A model generated the notes under the pieces. It ran no database searches. It saw nothing but the letters and a program-made list of their open reading frames with translations, and was not told the origin of the DNA. This document shows positions 31,663-40,301 of a DNA stretch of 64,000 nt, in pieces. Source of the DNA: Lachnospiraceae bacterium (GTDB lineage: Bacteria > Bacillota > Clostridia > Lachnospirales > Lachnospiraceae); contig JAGAQG010000063.1 of assembly GCA_017622875.1 (NCBI GenBank), forward strand, positions 1 through 64,000. The letters run 5' to 3'. Each line of letters opens with the position of its first letter. Position 1 is the first letter of the stretch. The position numbers and the translations under genes are program-made.

Positions 31663-33296
31663 TTAGTGCAAACAATGTAACATTACGTTTAGGTAAGAAA
31701 GCATTATTTGAAGATGTAAATATCAAATTTACAGAAGGAAACTGCTACGGTCTCATCGGTGCCAACGGTGCAGGAAAATCCACCTTCCTGAAAATCCTCT
31801 CAGGAGAACTGGACTCCACAAACGGTGACATCGCAATCACTCCAGGCCAGCGTCTTTCTTTCTTAAAGCAGGACCATTTCCAGTACGACCAGTACACAGT
31901 TATGGACACCGTTATCATGGGTAACCAGAGACTGTTCGACATCATGAAAGAAAAAGATGCGATTTACGCAAAAGAAGACTTCACAGAAGAAGACGGTATC
32001 CGTGCTTCTGAATTAGAAGGCGAATTTGCTGATATGGACGGATGGGAAGCAGAATCCAACGCAGCATCCCTTTTAAATGGTCTTGGTGTAGAAACAGAAT
32101 GGCATTATGCAATGATGAGTGAACTTCCAGGTGCATTAAAAGTCAAAGTACTCCTTGCTCAGGCATTATTCGGAAATCCGGATATCCTTCTTCTGGACGA
32201 ACCTACGAACCATTTGGATTTAGATGCCATTGCATGGTTAGAAGAATTCTTAATTAATTTTGAAAACACAGTCATCGTTGTATCTCATGACAGATACTTC
32301 TTAAATAAGGTATGTACTCATACAGCAGATATTGACTACGGTAAAATCCAGCTTTATGCAGGTAACTATGATTTCTGGTACGAATCCAGCCAGTTAATGG
32401 TTCGTCAGATGAAAGAAGCAAACAAGAAGAAAGAAGAAAAGATCAAGGAATTACAGGAATTTATTTCCAGATTCAGTGCTAATGCTTCAAAATCTAAACA
32501 GGCTACTTCCCGTAAAAAAGCCCTTGAAAAAATCGAGCTTGATGAAATTAAACCATCCAGCCGTAAATATCCATACATCGACTTCAGACCAAACCGCGAA
32601 ATTGGTAATGAAGTACTTACTGTAGAAGGAATTTCAAAAACAATTGATGGTGTAAAAGTACTTGATAACATTTCCTTTATTTTAAATCATGATGATAAAG
32701 TAGCATTCGTAGGAAGCAATGAGCTTGCAAAAACTACATTATTTAAGATTCTTGCAGGTGAAATGGAACCAGATGAAGGTACTTACAAATGGGGAGTTAC
32801 AACAAGCCAGTCCTATTTCCCGAAGGATAATACAAAGGAATTCGATAACGATTACACAATCGTAGACTGGTTAACACAGTACTCTGAAATCAAAGACGTA
32901 ACTTATGTACGTGGTTTCTTAGGAAGAATGCTCTTCGCAGGAGAAGACGGCGTGAAAAAAGTACGCGTTCTCTCAGGTGGAGAAAAAGTACGTTGTATGT
33001 TAAGTAAGCTGATGATTTCAGGCGCCAACATCTTAATCTTAGACGAACCGACTGACCACTTGGATATGGAATCTATCACAGCACTGAATAATGGTATGAT
33101 GAAATTCCCAGGAGTTTTATTATTCTCCTCACGCGACCATCAGATCGTTCAGACAACAGCAAACCGTATCATTGAAATTCTTCCAAATGGAAGCATGATT
33201 GATAAGATTACAACTTACGATGAATATCTTGAAAGCGATGAAATGGCTAGAAAGAGAACAGTCTTTGTTGCGCAGAGAGACGAAGACGCAAACTAA
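31659..33296 (+). CDS. ABC-F family ATPase (YbiT-like) with one degenerate nucleotide site
   Basis: The 545-residue soluble protein has two ABC domains joined by a charged linker (about 240-300) and no membrane segment. Such proteins act on the ribosome, either as translation factors or in antibiotic protection. The first domain has Walker A GANGAGKST and Walker B DEPTNHLD but signature LPGALKVKV. The second has signature LSGGEKVRC but Walker A GSNELAKTT, and SRDH where the switch histidine SHDR is expected. One of the two ATP sites therefore looks degenerate. I start at the ATG at 31659 (AAAGG upstream), not at earlier in-frame codons in the leader. Confidence 0.9.
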   Translation: MISANNVTLRLGKKALFEDVNIKFTEGNCYGLIGANGAGKSTFLKILSGELDSTNGDIAITPGQRLSFLKQDHFQYDQYTVMDTVIMGNQRLFDIMKEKDAIYAKEDFTEEDGIRASELEGEFADMDGWEAESNAASLLNGLGVETEWHYAMMSELPGALKVKVLLAQALFGNPDILLLDEPTNHLDLDAIAWLEEFLINFENTVIVVSHDRYFLNKVCTHTADIDYGKIQLYAGNYDFWYESSQLMVRQMKEANKKKEEKIKELQEFISRFSANASKSKQATSRKKALEKIELDEIKPSSRKYPYIDFRPNREIGNEVLTVEGISKTIDGVKVLDNISFILNHDDKVAFVGSNELAKTTLFKILAGEMEPDEGTYKWGVTTSQSYFPKDNTKEFDNDYTIVDWLTQYSEIKDVTYVRGFLGRMLFAGEDGVKKVRVLSGGEKVRCMLSKLMISGANILILDEPTDHLDMESITALNNGMMKFPGVLLFSSRDHQIVQTTANRIIEILPNGSMIDKITTYDEYLESDEMARKRTVFVAQRDEDAN

Positions 33297-33307
33297 ATTT
33301 GTTTATG

Positions 33308-33338
33308 ACGGGCATCCTGATGGGTGTCCGTTTTTTAC
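33308..33338 (+). terminator. Terminator after the ABC-F gene
   Basis: ACGGGCATCC-TGAT-GGGTGTCCGT pairs with G-U tolerance, followed by TTTTTT. Confidence 0.85.
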
Positions 33339-33409
33339 GTGTGGGGCAGACTTGAGAAAAAAATAAGTTTCTGTTATGGTATATCTAATGAGATAAAGGA
33401 GGAGACATT

Positions 33410-35119
33410 ATGGAAAAGAAGGAGTACTCTATGGGAGAATTGATGAAACGATTTCTGCCATATTATGGAAAATACAAACATATTTTAATTCTGGATCTGA
33501 TCTGTGCAGGACTTACATCCATTTGTGAACTGGTATTGCCAATGATCATGCGTCAGCTTACCAATATGGCTGCCAACAATGCAGCGGCACTTACAGTTCA
33601 ATACGTGCTGCAGTTGGGTGTCCTTTATCTGGGCCTTCGAATGATTGACGGTGCTGCGAACTTTTATATGGCTGGTATGGGACATATTATGGGTACCTAT
33701 ATGGAAACCGATATGCGAAGAGATGCTTACGCGCACCTGCAGAAGCTTTCCAATACCTACTATAATAATACAAAGGTCGGCCAGATCATGGGACGTATCA
33801 CCAATGACCTGTTCGATGTTACAGAATTTGCACACCATTGTCCGGAAGAATTTTTTATTGCAGCCTTAAAAGCTGTGTTTTCATTCATAATTCTGCTTGG
33901 AGTCAGTCCGTTGCTGACCTTACTGATTTTTATCTGCTTACCGATTATGTTTCTGGTATGTCTGAAAATTAATAGAAAACAGAAAGCAGTTTTCAGAGAA
34001 CAGCGTCACCAGATTGGGGAATTAAATGCCCGTATTGAAGACAGTTTATTAGGTCAGAGAGTCGTAAAAGCTTTTACGAATGAAGAAAAAGAAAAACAGA
34101 AATTTGAAGAAGATAATCAGAAATTTCTTGGAATCAAAAAACACAGCTATCATATCATGGCTGCTTTTAGCACAACGAACCGTTTGTTTGACGGAATGAT
34201 GTACCTGATCGTTATCGCAGCTGGCGGTATTTTTCTGACAAAAGGATTGATTTCGGCGGGAGATCTGGTTGCCTATACAATGTATGTCAGCACAATGATT
34301 GCCACAATTCGAAGGATTATTGAATTTGCAGAGCAGTTCCAGCGTGGTATCACAGGGATTGAACGTTTTCTGGAAATCATGGATTCAGAAATTGAAATCT
34401 TTGACGAGCCGGATGCTGTGGAGATGCCTGCGCCAAAGGGAGAGATTGTATTTGACAATGTAAGCTTTGAATATTCCGACGATCATAATGAAGTATTAAG
34501 AAATATATCCCTTCGTATTCATGCAGGAGAAAAGCTTGCGCTGGTGGGGCCATCTGGAGGCGGAAAAACCACACTCTGCAATCTGATTCCACGTTTTTAT
34601 GACGTAACAGATGGAAAGATTCTCATTGATGGGGAAGATATCAGAAAATATACCTTAAAGAGCCTGCGCGGCAATATCGGGGTAGTTCAGCAGGATGTTT
34701 ATCTGTTCTCAGGAACGATCAGAGAGAATATCCTATATGGAAAGCTGGATGCAACGGAAGAAGAGGTTATCGAGGCTGCGAAAAAGGCGGAAGCTCATGA
34801 GTTCATCATGAATTTAAAAGATGGGTATGACACTTATGTTGGTGAACGAGGTGTCAAACTTTCCGGAGGACAAAAACAGCGTATCAGCATTGCCAGAGTA
34901 TTTTTAAAGAATCCTGCAATTCTGATTTTAGATGAAGCAACCTCTGCGCTGGATAATGAAAGTGAAGCAGCAATCGTAAAATCCCTGGATAAATTATCAG
35001 AGGGCAGAACAACTCTTACCATTGCCCATCGTCTCAGCAGCATTCAGAACTCAGACAGAGTGCTGGAATTAACAGATGATGGAATCCGCGAAAAGAATGA
35101 ACTTCTGACGGGACGTTAG
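33410..35119 (+). CDS. ABC exporter, fused permease-ATPase (MdlB/MsbA-like)
   Basis: The 569-residue half-transporter has six membrane helices (about 20-320) followed by an ATPase domain. Walker A is VGPSGGGKTTLC (about residue 378), the Q-loop is VVQQDVYLFSGT, the signature is LSGGQKQR, Walker B is ILILDEATSALD, and the switch is IAHRLSS. All catalytic elements are intact, so it probably works as a homodimer. The substrate (drug, lipid or peptide) is unknown. AGGAGG precedes the ATG. The DUF1015 gene begins 22 bases later and is likely co-transcribed. Confidence 0.9.
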   Translation: MEKKEYSMGELMKRFLPYYGKYKHILILDLICAGLTSICELVLPMIMRQLTNMAANNAAALTVQYVLQLGVLYLGLRMIDGAANFYMAGMGHIMGTYMETDMRRDAYAHLQKLSNTYYNNTKVGQIMGRITNDLFDVTEFAHHCPEEFFIAALKAVFSFIILLGVSPLLTLLIFICLPIMFLVCLKINRKQKAVFREQRHQIGELNARIEDSLLGQRVVKAFTNEEKEKQKFEEDNQKFLGIKKHSYHIMAAFSTTNRLFDGMMYLIVIAAGGIFLTKGLISAGDLVAYTMYVSTMIATIRRIIEFAEQFQRGITGIERFLEIMDSEIEIFDEPDAVEMPAPKGEIVFDNVSFEYSDDHNEVLRNISLRIHAGEKLALVGPSGGGKTTLCNLIPRFYDVTDGKILIDGEDIRKYTLKSLRGNIGVVQQDVYLFSGTIRENILYGKLDATEEEVIEAAKKAEAHEFIMNLKDGYDTYVGERGVKLSGGQKQRISIARVFLKNPAILILDEATSALDNESEAAIVKSLDKLSEGRTTLTIAHRLSSIQNSDRVLELTDDGIREKNELLTGR

Positions 35120-35141
35120 AAGTGCCAGGAGGATATGGAAC

Positions 35142-36386
35142 ATGAATTTATTCGAGCCGGCAGATATTTTGATCCCGGAGAATGTGGAAATGGAAAAATG
35201 GTCTGTCATTGCTTGCGACCAGTTTACGTCTCAGCCGGAATATTGGGAAAGAGTGGAAAGCTATGTGGGAGAAGCCCCATCTTCCTTAAAACTGATTTTG
35301 CCGGAAGCAAAGCTTGGAGAAGATTCGGCAGGTATGATCGCTGAAATCAGGAAGACCATGGAAACGTATTTGAAGCAGAATCTGTTCAGAGAGTATCAAA
35401 ATACTTTTGTTTATGTGGAGAGAACGCTTTTGGATGGAACCATCCGTAAAGGAATCGTAGGAGCAATCAATCTGGAAGAATATGATTATTCTCCCCATTC
35501 GTTGTCAGGCATTCGCGCAACAGAAAAAACAGTGATTGAGAGAATTCCGCCGCGCAAGATCATTCGTGAAAATGCAGTGCTGGAACTGCCGCACATTTTA
35601 CTGTTTTCCGATGACGAGAAGGACATTATGTGCGGATATCTGGAGACGATTAAGGAAAAGCTTCCATTATTATATGATTTTGATTTAATGGAAGAGGGTG
35701 GACATATTTCCGGCAGACTGATAGCAGGGAATGAAGTTGAGAAATTTTTAGAAAAGCTGGAATCCTATGGAGATTTTATCCAGGAGAAATATGCAGATTC
35801 AAAGAAAGTGCCGATGATGTTTGCTGTGGCAGATGGAAACCATTCCCTTGCGACAGCAAAAGCCTGCTATGAGGATATAAAACTGAAGAATCAGGGAAGG
35901 GATTTGTCAAATCACCCGGCGAAGTATGCTTTGGTGGAAGTGGTAAACATTCATGATGAAGCTCAGAAATTTGAGCCAATCCATCGAATTGTAAAAAATG
36001 TAGACGTAAATGCAATCTTAGGAGCATTGATCCTGGATTCCTGCGCAGAAGAAGGGTATCCGGTAAAATGGTATAGCGGCGAAAAGCATGGAACTGTATT
36101 TTTAGACCCGGCGAAAGGCCAGCTTCCAATCGGAATCCTGCAGAATTTTCTGGATGAATATTTGTCCGTGCATTTGGGTGTGGTCGATTATATCCATGGC
36201 GGAAACGTTTTAAAGGAGTTATCGAAGGAAACAAACTGTATCGGGTTTGAGCTTCCTGCAATTGATAAGGATAAATTTTTCAAAGGAATCATTGAAGAGG
36301 GCGTTTTTCCAAGAAAAACCTTTTCTACAGGTCATGCACAGGAAAAACGATATTATCTGGAAGCAAGAAAAATTATTAATGAATAA
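35142..36386 (+). CDS. DUF1015 family protein
   Basis: The 414-residue soluble protein has the DUF1015 hallmarks: NLFEPADILIPENVEMEKWS at the start, VIACDQFTSQPEYW near 28-41, and the central MFAVADGNHSLATAKACYE (about residue 226). The family is conserved in many anaerobes, often near serine/phosphoglycerate metabolism, but has no proven activity. The ATG at 35142 lies nine bases after AGGAGG; a second ATG at 35135 is in another frame. It ends before a strong terminator. Confidence 0.85.
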   Translation: MNLFEPADILIPENVEMEKWSVIACDQFTSQPEYWERVESYVGEAPSSLKLILPEAKLGEDSAGMIAEIRKTMETYLKQNLFREYQNTFVYVERTLLDGTIRKGIVGAINLEEYDYSPHSLSGIRATEKTVIERIPPRKIIRENAVLELPHILLFSDDEKDIMCGYLETIKEKLPLLYDFDLMEEGGHISGRLIAGNEVEKFLEKLESYGDFIQEKYADSKKVPMMFAVADGNHSLATAKACYEDIKLKNQGRDLSNHPAKYALVEVVNIHDEAQKFEPIHRIVKNVDVNAILGALILDSCAEEGYPVKWYSGEKHGTVFLDPAKGQLPIGILQNFLDEYLSVHLGVVDYIHGGNVLKELSKETNCIGFELPAIDKDKFFKGIIEEGVFPRKTFSTGHAQEKRYYLEARKIINE

Positions 36387-36414
36387 AGCCGGAACATTTA
36401 GTAAAGAAAAGCGA

Positions 36415-36443
36415 AAAAGTCCTTGAATTTCAAGGACTTTTAC
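36415..36443 (+). terminator. Terminator after the DUF1015 gene, overlapping the next promoter
   Basis: AAAAGTCCTTG-AATTT-CAAGGACTTTT is a perfect 11-base stem. The possible -35 of the next operon (TTGAAT, 36423-36428) sits inside its top. Confidence 0.85.
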
Positions 36444-36517
36444 TATATAATATCAAATTGTGCATTGAATGAATATTTATGCATAAATATATGAATATTT
36501 TAATGAATATTCATTGA
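36423..36517 (+). promoter_or_regulatory. Promoter with ARG-box-like operators of the amino acid ABC operon
   Basis: TTGAAT (36423-36428), a 17-base spacer and TATAAT (36446-36451) make a promoter. Downstream, AATGAATATTTATGCATA (36468-36485) fits the ArgR consensus core TGnATwwwwATnCA. TAATGAATATTCATTGA (about 36501-36517) is a weaker relative. Their position after the start suggests ArgR repression. The ArgR gene is not in the window. Confidence 0.55.
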
Positions 36518-36549
36518 AAAATAAATTTAATATAAAAGGAGAATGAGTT

Positions 36550-37347
36550 ATGAAGAAGAAATTATTATCACTCATGTTAGTAGCAGCTATGGCTCTTGCA
36601 GCAGTAGCTTGTGGATCTAAAGAAGAAACAGCAGAAGCTCCGGCAGCTGCAGAAGAAGCTACAGAAGAAGCAGAAGCACCAGCTGACAAAGCTGTATTAG
36701 TAATGGCAACAAACGCTGAATTCCCTCCATATGAATACTATGAAGGCGGCGAAATCGTTGGTATCGATGCTGAAATCGCTGCAGCAGTTGCAGAAAAATT
36801 AGGCTGCGAACTTGTAATCGAAGATATGGCATTTGACTCTATCATCGCAGCAGTTACATCAGGAAAAGCTGATTTTGGTTTAGCAGGTATGACAGTTACA
36901 GAAGACCGTTTACAGAGCGTAAACTTCTCTGATACTTATGCACACGCTACACAGGTAGTTATCGTTGCAGAGGGTTCTGATATCACAGGCGTTGCAGACT
37001 TAGATGGCAGAAAAGTTGGTGTTCAGTTAGGAACAACAGGTGACATCTATGCAGAAGATATCACAGACGTAACAATCGAACGTTACAACAAAGGTTTCGA
37101 AGCTGTTCAGGCACTTTCTCAGGGCAAGATCGATGCAGTGATCATCGACAACGAGCCTGCAAAAGTATTCGTAGCTGAAAACGAAGGCCTTGTACTTCTT
37201 GATGAAGCATTCACAGAAGAAGATTATGCTATGGCAATTGCAAAAGACAACACAGACTTACTTGAAAAAGTAAACACAGCACTTGCTGAATTAACAGAAG
37301 ACGGAACATTACAGGCAATCGTAGACAAATACATCGCAGCTGAATAA
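36550..37347 (+). CDS. Polar amino acid ABC transporter substrate-binding lipoprotein
   Basis: The 265-residue lipoprotein has a signal peptide ending AVACGSK (lipid Cys about 21) and an acidic Ala/Glu-rich linker (residues 25-46). An SBP_bac_3 domain follows: TNAEFPPYEYYEGGEIVGID, the GKADFGLAGMTVTEDR ligand segment, and VGVQLGTTGD. This family binds Arg, Lys, His, Gln or cystine. The ARG-box-like sites in front point to arginine, as for ArgR-controlled artP-type operons in Firmicutes. That choice is inference. Confidence 0.9.
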   Translation: MKKKLLSLMLVAAMALAAVACGSKEETAEAPAAAEEATEEAEAPADKAVLVMATNAEFPPYEYYEGGEIVGIDAEIAAAVAEKLGCELVIEDMAFDSIIAAVTSGKADFGLAGMTVTEDRLQSVNFSDTYAHATQVVIVAEGSDITGVADLDGRKVGVQLGTTGDIYAEDITDVTIERYNKGFEAVQALSQGKIDAVIIDNEPAKVFVAENEGLVLLDEAFTEEDYAMAIAKDNTDLLEKVNTALAELTEDGTLQAIVDKYIAAE

Positions 37348-37364
37348 GAATAGGAAATCAAATC

Positions 37365-38099
37365 ATGGGATTTTTTCAGAATCTGGCTGACAGATTTTAT
37401 TTGAACTTTATCGCGGATGAACGCTGGCATTATGTGACAGACGGTCTGAAGGCAACACTGATCATTACTTTTTTTGCATTGATCATCGGTGTTGTTTTGG
37501 GATTTCTTCTTGCGCTGATCCGTTCAACCTACGACAGAACCGGCAAAAAATTCTTAAAGTGGGAAAGCATTGGTGATTTCCTGCTCTGGATTCTTAACAT
37601 TTTTGCAAAAGTTTATCTGACGATCATCAGAGGAACACCAGTTGTTGTACAGCTGCTCATTATTTACTTTGTCATTTTTGGAAGTGTCAACATTGAGAAA
37701 GTAGTCGTAGCTGTGCTTGCCTTTGGTTTAAACTCTGCGGCTTATGTTGCAGAAATCTTCCGAAGCGGTATCATGTCTATCGATATTGGACAGACAGAAG
37801 CAGGACGAAGCCTTGGTTTTAACTACTGGCAGACCATGTGGTACATCATTCTGCCACAGGCATTTAAGAATGTATTGCCAACATTAGGTAATGAATTTAT
37901 TGTACTTTTAAAAGAAACATCAGTATCCGGTTATATCGCACTGCAGGATTTGACAAAGGGCGGCGACATTATCCGAAGCCGTACATATGATGCGTTTTTT
38001 CCATTGATCGCAGTAGCAATCATTTACCTTGTGATGGTCATGATCTTTACAAAACTGGTATCCATGCTTGAAAGGAGGTTACAGCAGAGTGAGCGATAG
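37365..38099 (+). CDS. Polar amino acid ABC transporter permease
   Basis: The 244-residue membrane protein has five predicted helices and the His/Glu/Gln/Arg/opine family permease domain. The EAA loop is [25 protein letters not shown], in which Glu-Ala-Gly-Arg contacts the ATPase. It is slightly longer than usual, with about 35 extra residues before the first helix. It lies 17 bases after the binding protein gene, and its end overlaps the ATPase gene by 11 bases. Two copies would form the channel of the importer. Confidence 0.92.
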   Translation: MGFFQNLADRFYLNFIADERWHYVTDGLKATLIITFFALIIGVVLGFLLALIRSTYDRTGKKFLKWESIGDFLLWILNIFAKVYLTIIRGTPVVVQLLIIYFVIFGSVNIEKVVVAVLAFGLNSAAYVAEIFRSGIMSIDIGQTEAGRSLGFNYWQTMWYIILPQAFKNVLPTLGNEFIVLLKETSVSGYIALQDLTKGGDIIRSRTYDAFFPLIAVAIIYLVMVMIFTKLVSMLERRLQQSER

Positions 38100-38832
38100 T
38101 GTAAAACCTTTAATTAAAGCAGTGGGCGTTCAGAAGAGCTTTGGTAATCTGGACGTATTAAAAGGAATTGACCTTGATATTTACAAAGGTGATGTGGTCG
38201 TTATCATTGGACCGTCAGGTTCTGGTAAAAGTACCTTTTTGCGATGCTTAAACCTTTTGGAAGAGCCAACAGGCGGACAGATCATTTTTGAAGGTACAGA
38301 CATTACCGGTAAAAAGGTAAATATTGATAAACACCGTCAGAAAATGGGAATGGTGTTCCAGCACTTTAATTTATTCCCGCACATGACAATTTTAAAGAAC
38401 ATGACCATTGGACCGATCAAGTTAAAGGGAATGTCAAAAGAAGAAGCAGAAGAGAAAGCAATGAAACTTTTGGAACGCGTTGGTCTGGCTGACAGAGCAG
38501 ATGCTTATCCTAGCCAGTTATCCGGCGGTCAGAAACAGCGAATTGCAATCGTTCGTGCCCTGTGTATGGAACCGGAGGTTCTGCTTTTTGATGAACCGAC
38601 TTCAGCCCTTGACCCGGAAATGGTTGGTGAAGTTCTTCAGGTAATGAAAGATCTTGCAAAAGAAAATATGACCATGGTCGTGGTAACACACGAAATGGGA
38701 TTTGCAAAAGAAGTTGCAAACCGTGTCATTTTCATTGATGAAGGTATCATTCAGGAAGAAAATGAACCGAAGGAATTCTTTGAACATCCGAAAAATGAAC
38801 GATTAAAAGGATTCTTAAGCAAGGTTTTATAA
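38089..38832 (+). CDS. Polar amino acid ABC transporter ATP-binding protein
   Basis: The 247-residue ATPase has Walker [15 protein letters not shown] near residue 37, Q-loop [12 protein letters not shown], signature LSGGQKQR, Walker [15 protein letters not shown], and the His switch VVTHEMGFA. This is the GlnQ/ArtM-type set for amino acid importers. I choose the GTG at 38089, ten bases after AGGAGG; an in-frame TTG at 38068 lies before that ribosome site. It completes the binding protein-permease-ATPase trio and is followed by a terminator. Confidence 0.93.
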   Translation: MSDSVKPLIKAVGVQKSFGNLDVLKGIDLDIYKGDVVVIIGPSGSGKSTFLRCLNLLEEPTGGQIIFEGTDITGKKVNIDKHRQKMGMVFQHFNLFPHMTILKNMTIGPIKLKGMSKEEAEEKAMKLLERVGLADRADAYPSQLSGGQKQRIAIVRALCMEPEVLLFDEPTSALDPEMVGEVLQVMKDLAKENMTMVVVTHEMGFAKEVANRVIFIDEGIIQEENEPKEFFEHPKNERLKGFLSKVL

Positions 38833-38842
38833 GGAATTTAGT

Positions 38843-38878
38843 GGGCAGATCCGGATAGGGTCTGCTCTTTACATTTTT
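38843..38878 (+). terminator. Terminator after the amino acid ABC operon
   Basis: GGGCAGATCC and GGGTCTGCTC pair over ten positions with two G-U pairs around GGATA, followed by a T-rich stretch. Confidence 0.75.
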
Positions 38879-38913
38879 TCTTCTTTTACCGAACTGTTTG
38901 GGAATTTTCTTAC

Positions 38914-38941
38914 AAAAGAAGAATCAATTTTCTTTTATAAT
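38914..38941 (+). promoter_or_regulatory. Promoter region of the PTS operon with inverted repeat
   Basis: TATAAT lies at 38936-38941 with no good -35. AAAAGAA (38914-38920) and TTCTTTT (38930-38936) form an inverted repeat overlapping the spacer. It could be the site of the PRD regulator encoded in the operon. Confidence 0.4.
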
Positions 38942-38979
38942 GGACAAGGTAAAAAAATCTTAACATAGGAGGAATTAGT

Positions 38980-40239
38980 ATGAACAAAATTCAAGCATGG
39001 CTTCAGAAATGGCTGATGCCAATCGCAACAGCACTGGAAAATCAGAGACATCTCCAGGCAATCAAAGATGGTATCGTTGGTATCGTTCCAATTATTATCA
39101 TCGGTTCATTCTGCCTTGTACCGACTGGTATCGGAAACCTGATCGGCGGCGGAGTACAGGAATGGGTAAATGCACATAACAGCATCATCACTTTTCCTAC
39201 TTATTTTACAACTAATATCATGTCATTGTATGCAGTATTGTATATTGCAAACTCTCTGGCAAAAAGTTACGACATTAAGAATGTACTGGTAGGTGCATCT
39301 GCAATCTTAGTACATTTACTTCTTTCTGTAACAATTACAGAAGAAGGTGCATGGACAGTCAGCTACCTTGGTGCAGAAGGTCTTTTCGTAGCAATGATCT
39401 CTGCAATCCTCGCAGTAGAAGTAATGAGACTGTGCAGCAAACATAACCTGACAATTAAAATGCCTGACAGCGTACCACCAATGGTAGCAGACAGTTTTTC
39501 TATTTTAATTCCATTAGTAATCGATGTAGTAATCGCAACAGCAATCGCTACATTATGCCAGAACCTTGGCGGAACAACATTCCCACAGGTAATCATGAAC
39601 ATTCTTGCTCCAGCAATCTCCTCTATGGATTCTCTGCCAGCAGTTATGATCGTAATCTTTATCACACAGCTTCTGTGGGTATTCGGTCTTCATGGTGCAG
39701 CAATCACATCCAGTGTATGGGCTCCATTTGCCATCGCAAACGCTACAGCAAACGCAGCAGCAGTAGCAGCAGGAGCAGATCCTACACATGTATTTACATT
39801 TGGATTCTACTATGGATTCTTACAGGTAAGTGGTTCTGGTATGACACTTGGTCTTGTTATCATGATGATGCTTTCCAAAGCAAAATCCTTAAAGACCATC
39901 GGTCGTGTAGGTATTATCCCATCTCTGTTCGGTGTTAACGAACCGATTATTTTCGGTGCTCCAATCATTATGAACCCATTCTTAATGATTCCATTCGTAT
40001 TTGGACCAGTAATCGTAGCAGCAATCGATTATCTTGCAATGGCATCCGGATTAGTAGGACTTCCACTTTGGGAAGCACCAGGTTTCCTGCCACCAGGATT
40101 CCAGGCATTCCTTTTAACATTAGACTGGAAGGCTGCTGTACTTGCAATCTTTAACGTTGTTTTAATGACAATCTTCTACTATCCATTCTTCAAGATGATG
40201 GAAGCAGACGAACTTAAGAAAGAAGCTGCAAATTCATAG
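38980..40239 (+). CDS. PTS transporter subunit IIC, lactose/cellobiose family
   Basis: The 419-residue membrane protein has about ten helices and lacks fused IIA or IIB domains. The substrate-site segment GVNEPIIFGAPIIMNP (about 315-330) and LLWVFGLHGAAI are signatures of the Lac family EIIC. It translocates a sugar or sugar-like compound while IIB phosphorylates it. The cognate IIB and IIA lie 2.4-3 kb downstream in the same operon. No phospho-glycosidase is encoded here, so the substrate is probably not an ordinary disaccharide; a nucleoside phosphorylase lies in its place. Confidence 0.9.
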   Translation: MNKIQAWLQKWLMPIATALENQRHLQAIKDGIVGIVPIIIIGSFCLVPTGIGNLIGGGVQEWVNAHNSIITFPTYFTTNIMSLYAVLYIANSLAKSYDIKNVLVGASAILVHLLLSVTITEEGAWTVSYLGAEGLFVAMISAILAVEVMRLCSKHNLTIKMPDSVPPMVADSFSILIPLVIDVVIATAIATLCQNLGGTTFPQVIMNILAPAISSMDSLPAVMIVIFITQLLWVFGLHGAAITSSVWAPFAIANATANAAAVAAGADPTHVFTFGFYYGFLQVSGSGMTLGLVIMMMLSKAKSLKTIGRVGIIPSLFGVNEPIIFGAPIIMNPFLMIPFVFGPVIVAAIDYLAMASGLVGLPLWEAPGFLPPGFQAFLLTLDWKAAVLAIFNVVLMTIFYYPFFKMMEADELKKEAANS

Positions 40240-40301
40240 AAGAAGTTTCTGGAATTGAATATGAGCTTATGATATACTTGACAGCAGAGGGGGAGTTTCT
40301 T

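Noticed and set aside
36468-36517. AT-rich palindromes considered as an integration site or origin element
   Set aside because: They fit an ArgR operator next to an amino acid transporter and there is no integrase, tRNA or replication gene nearby.
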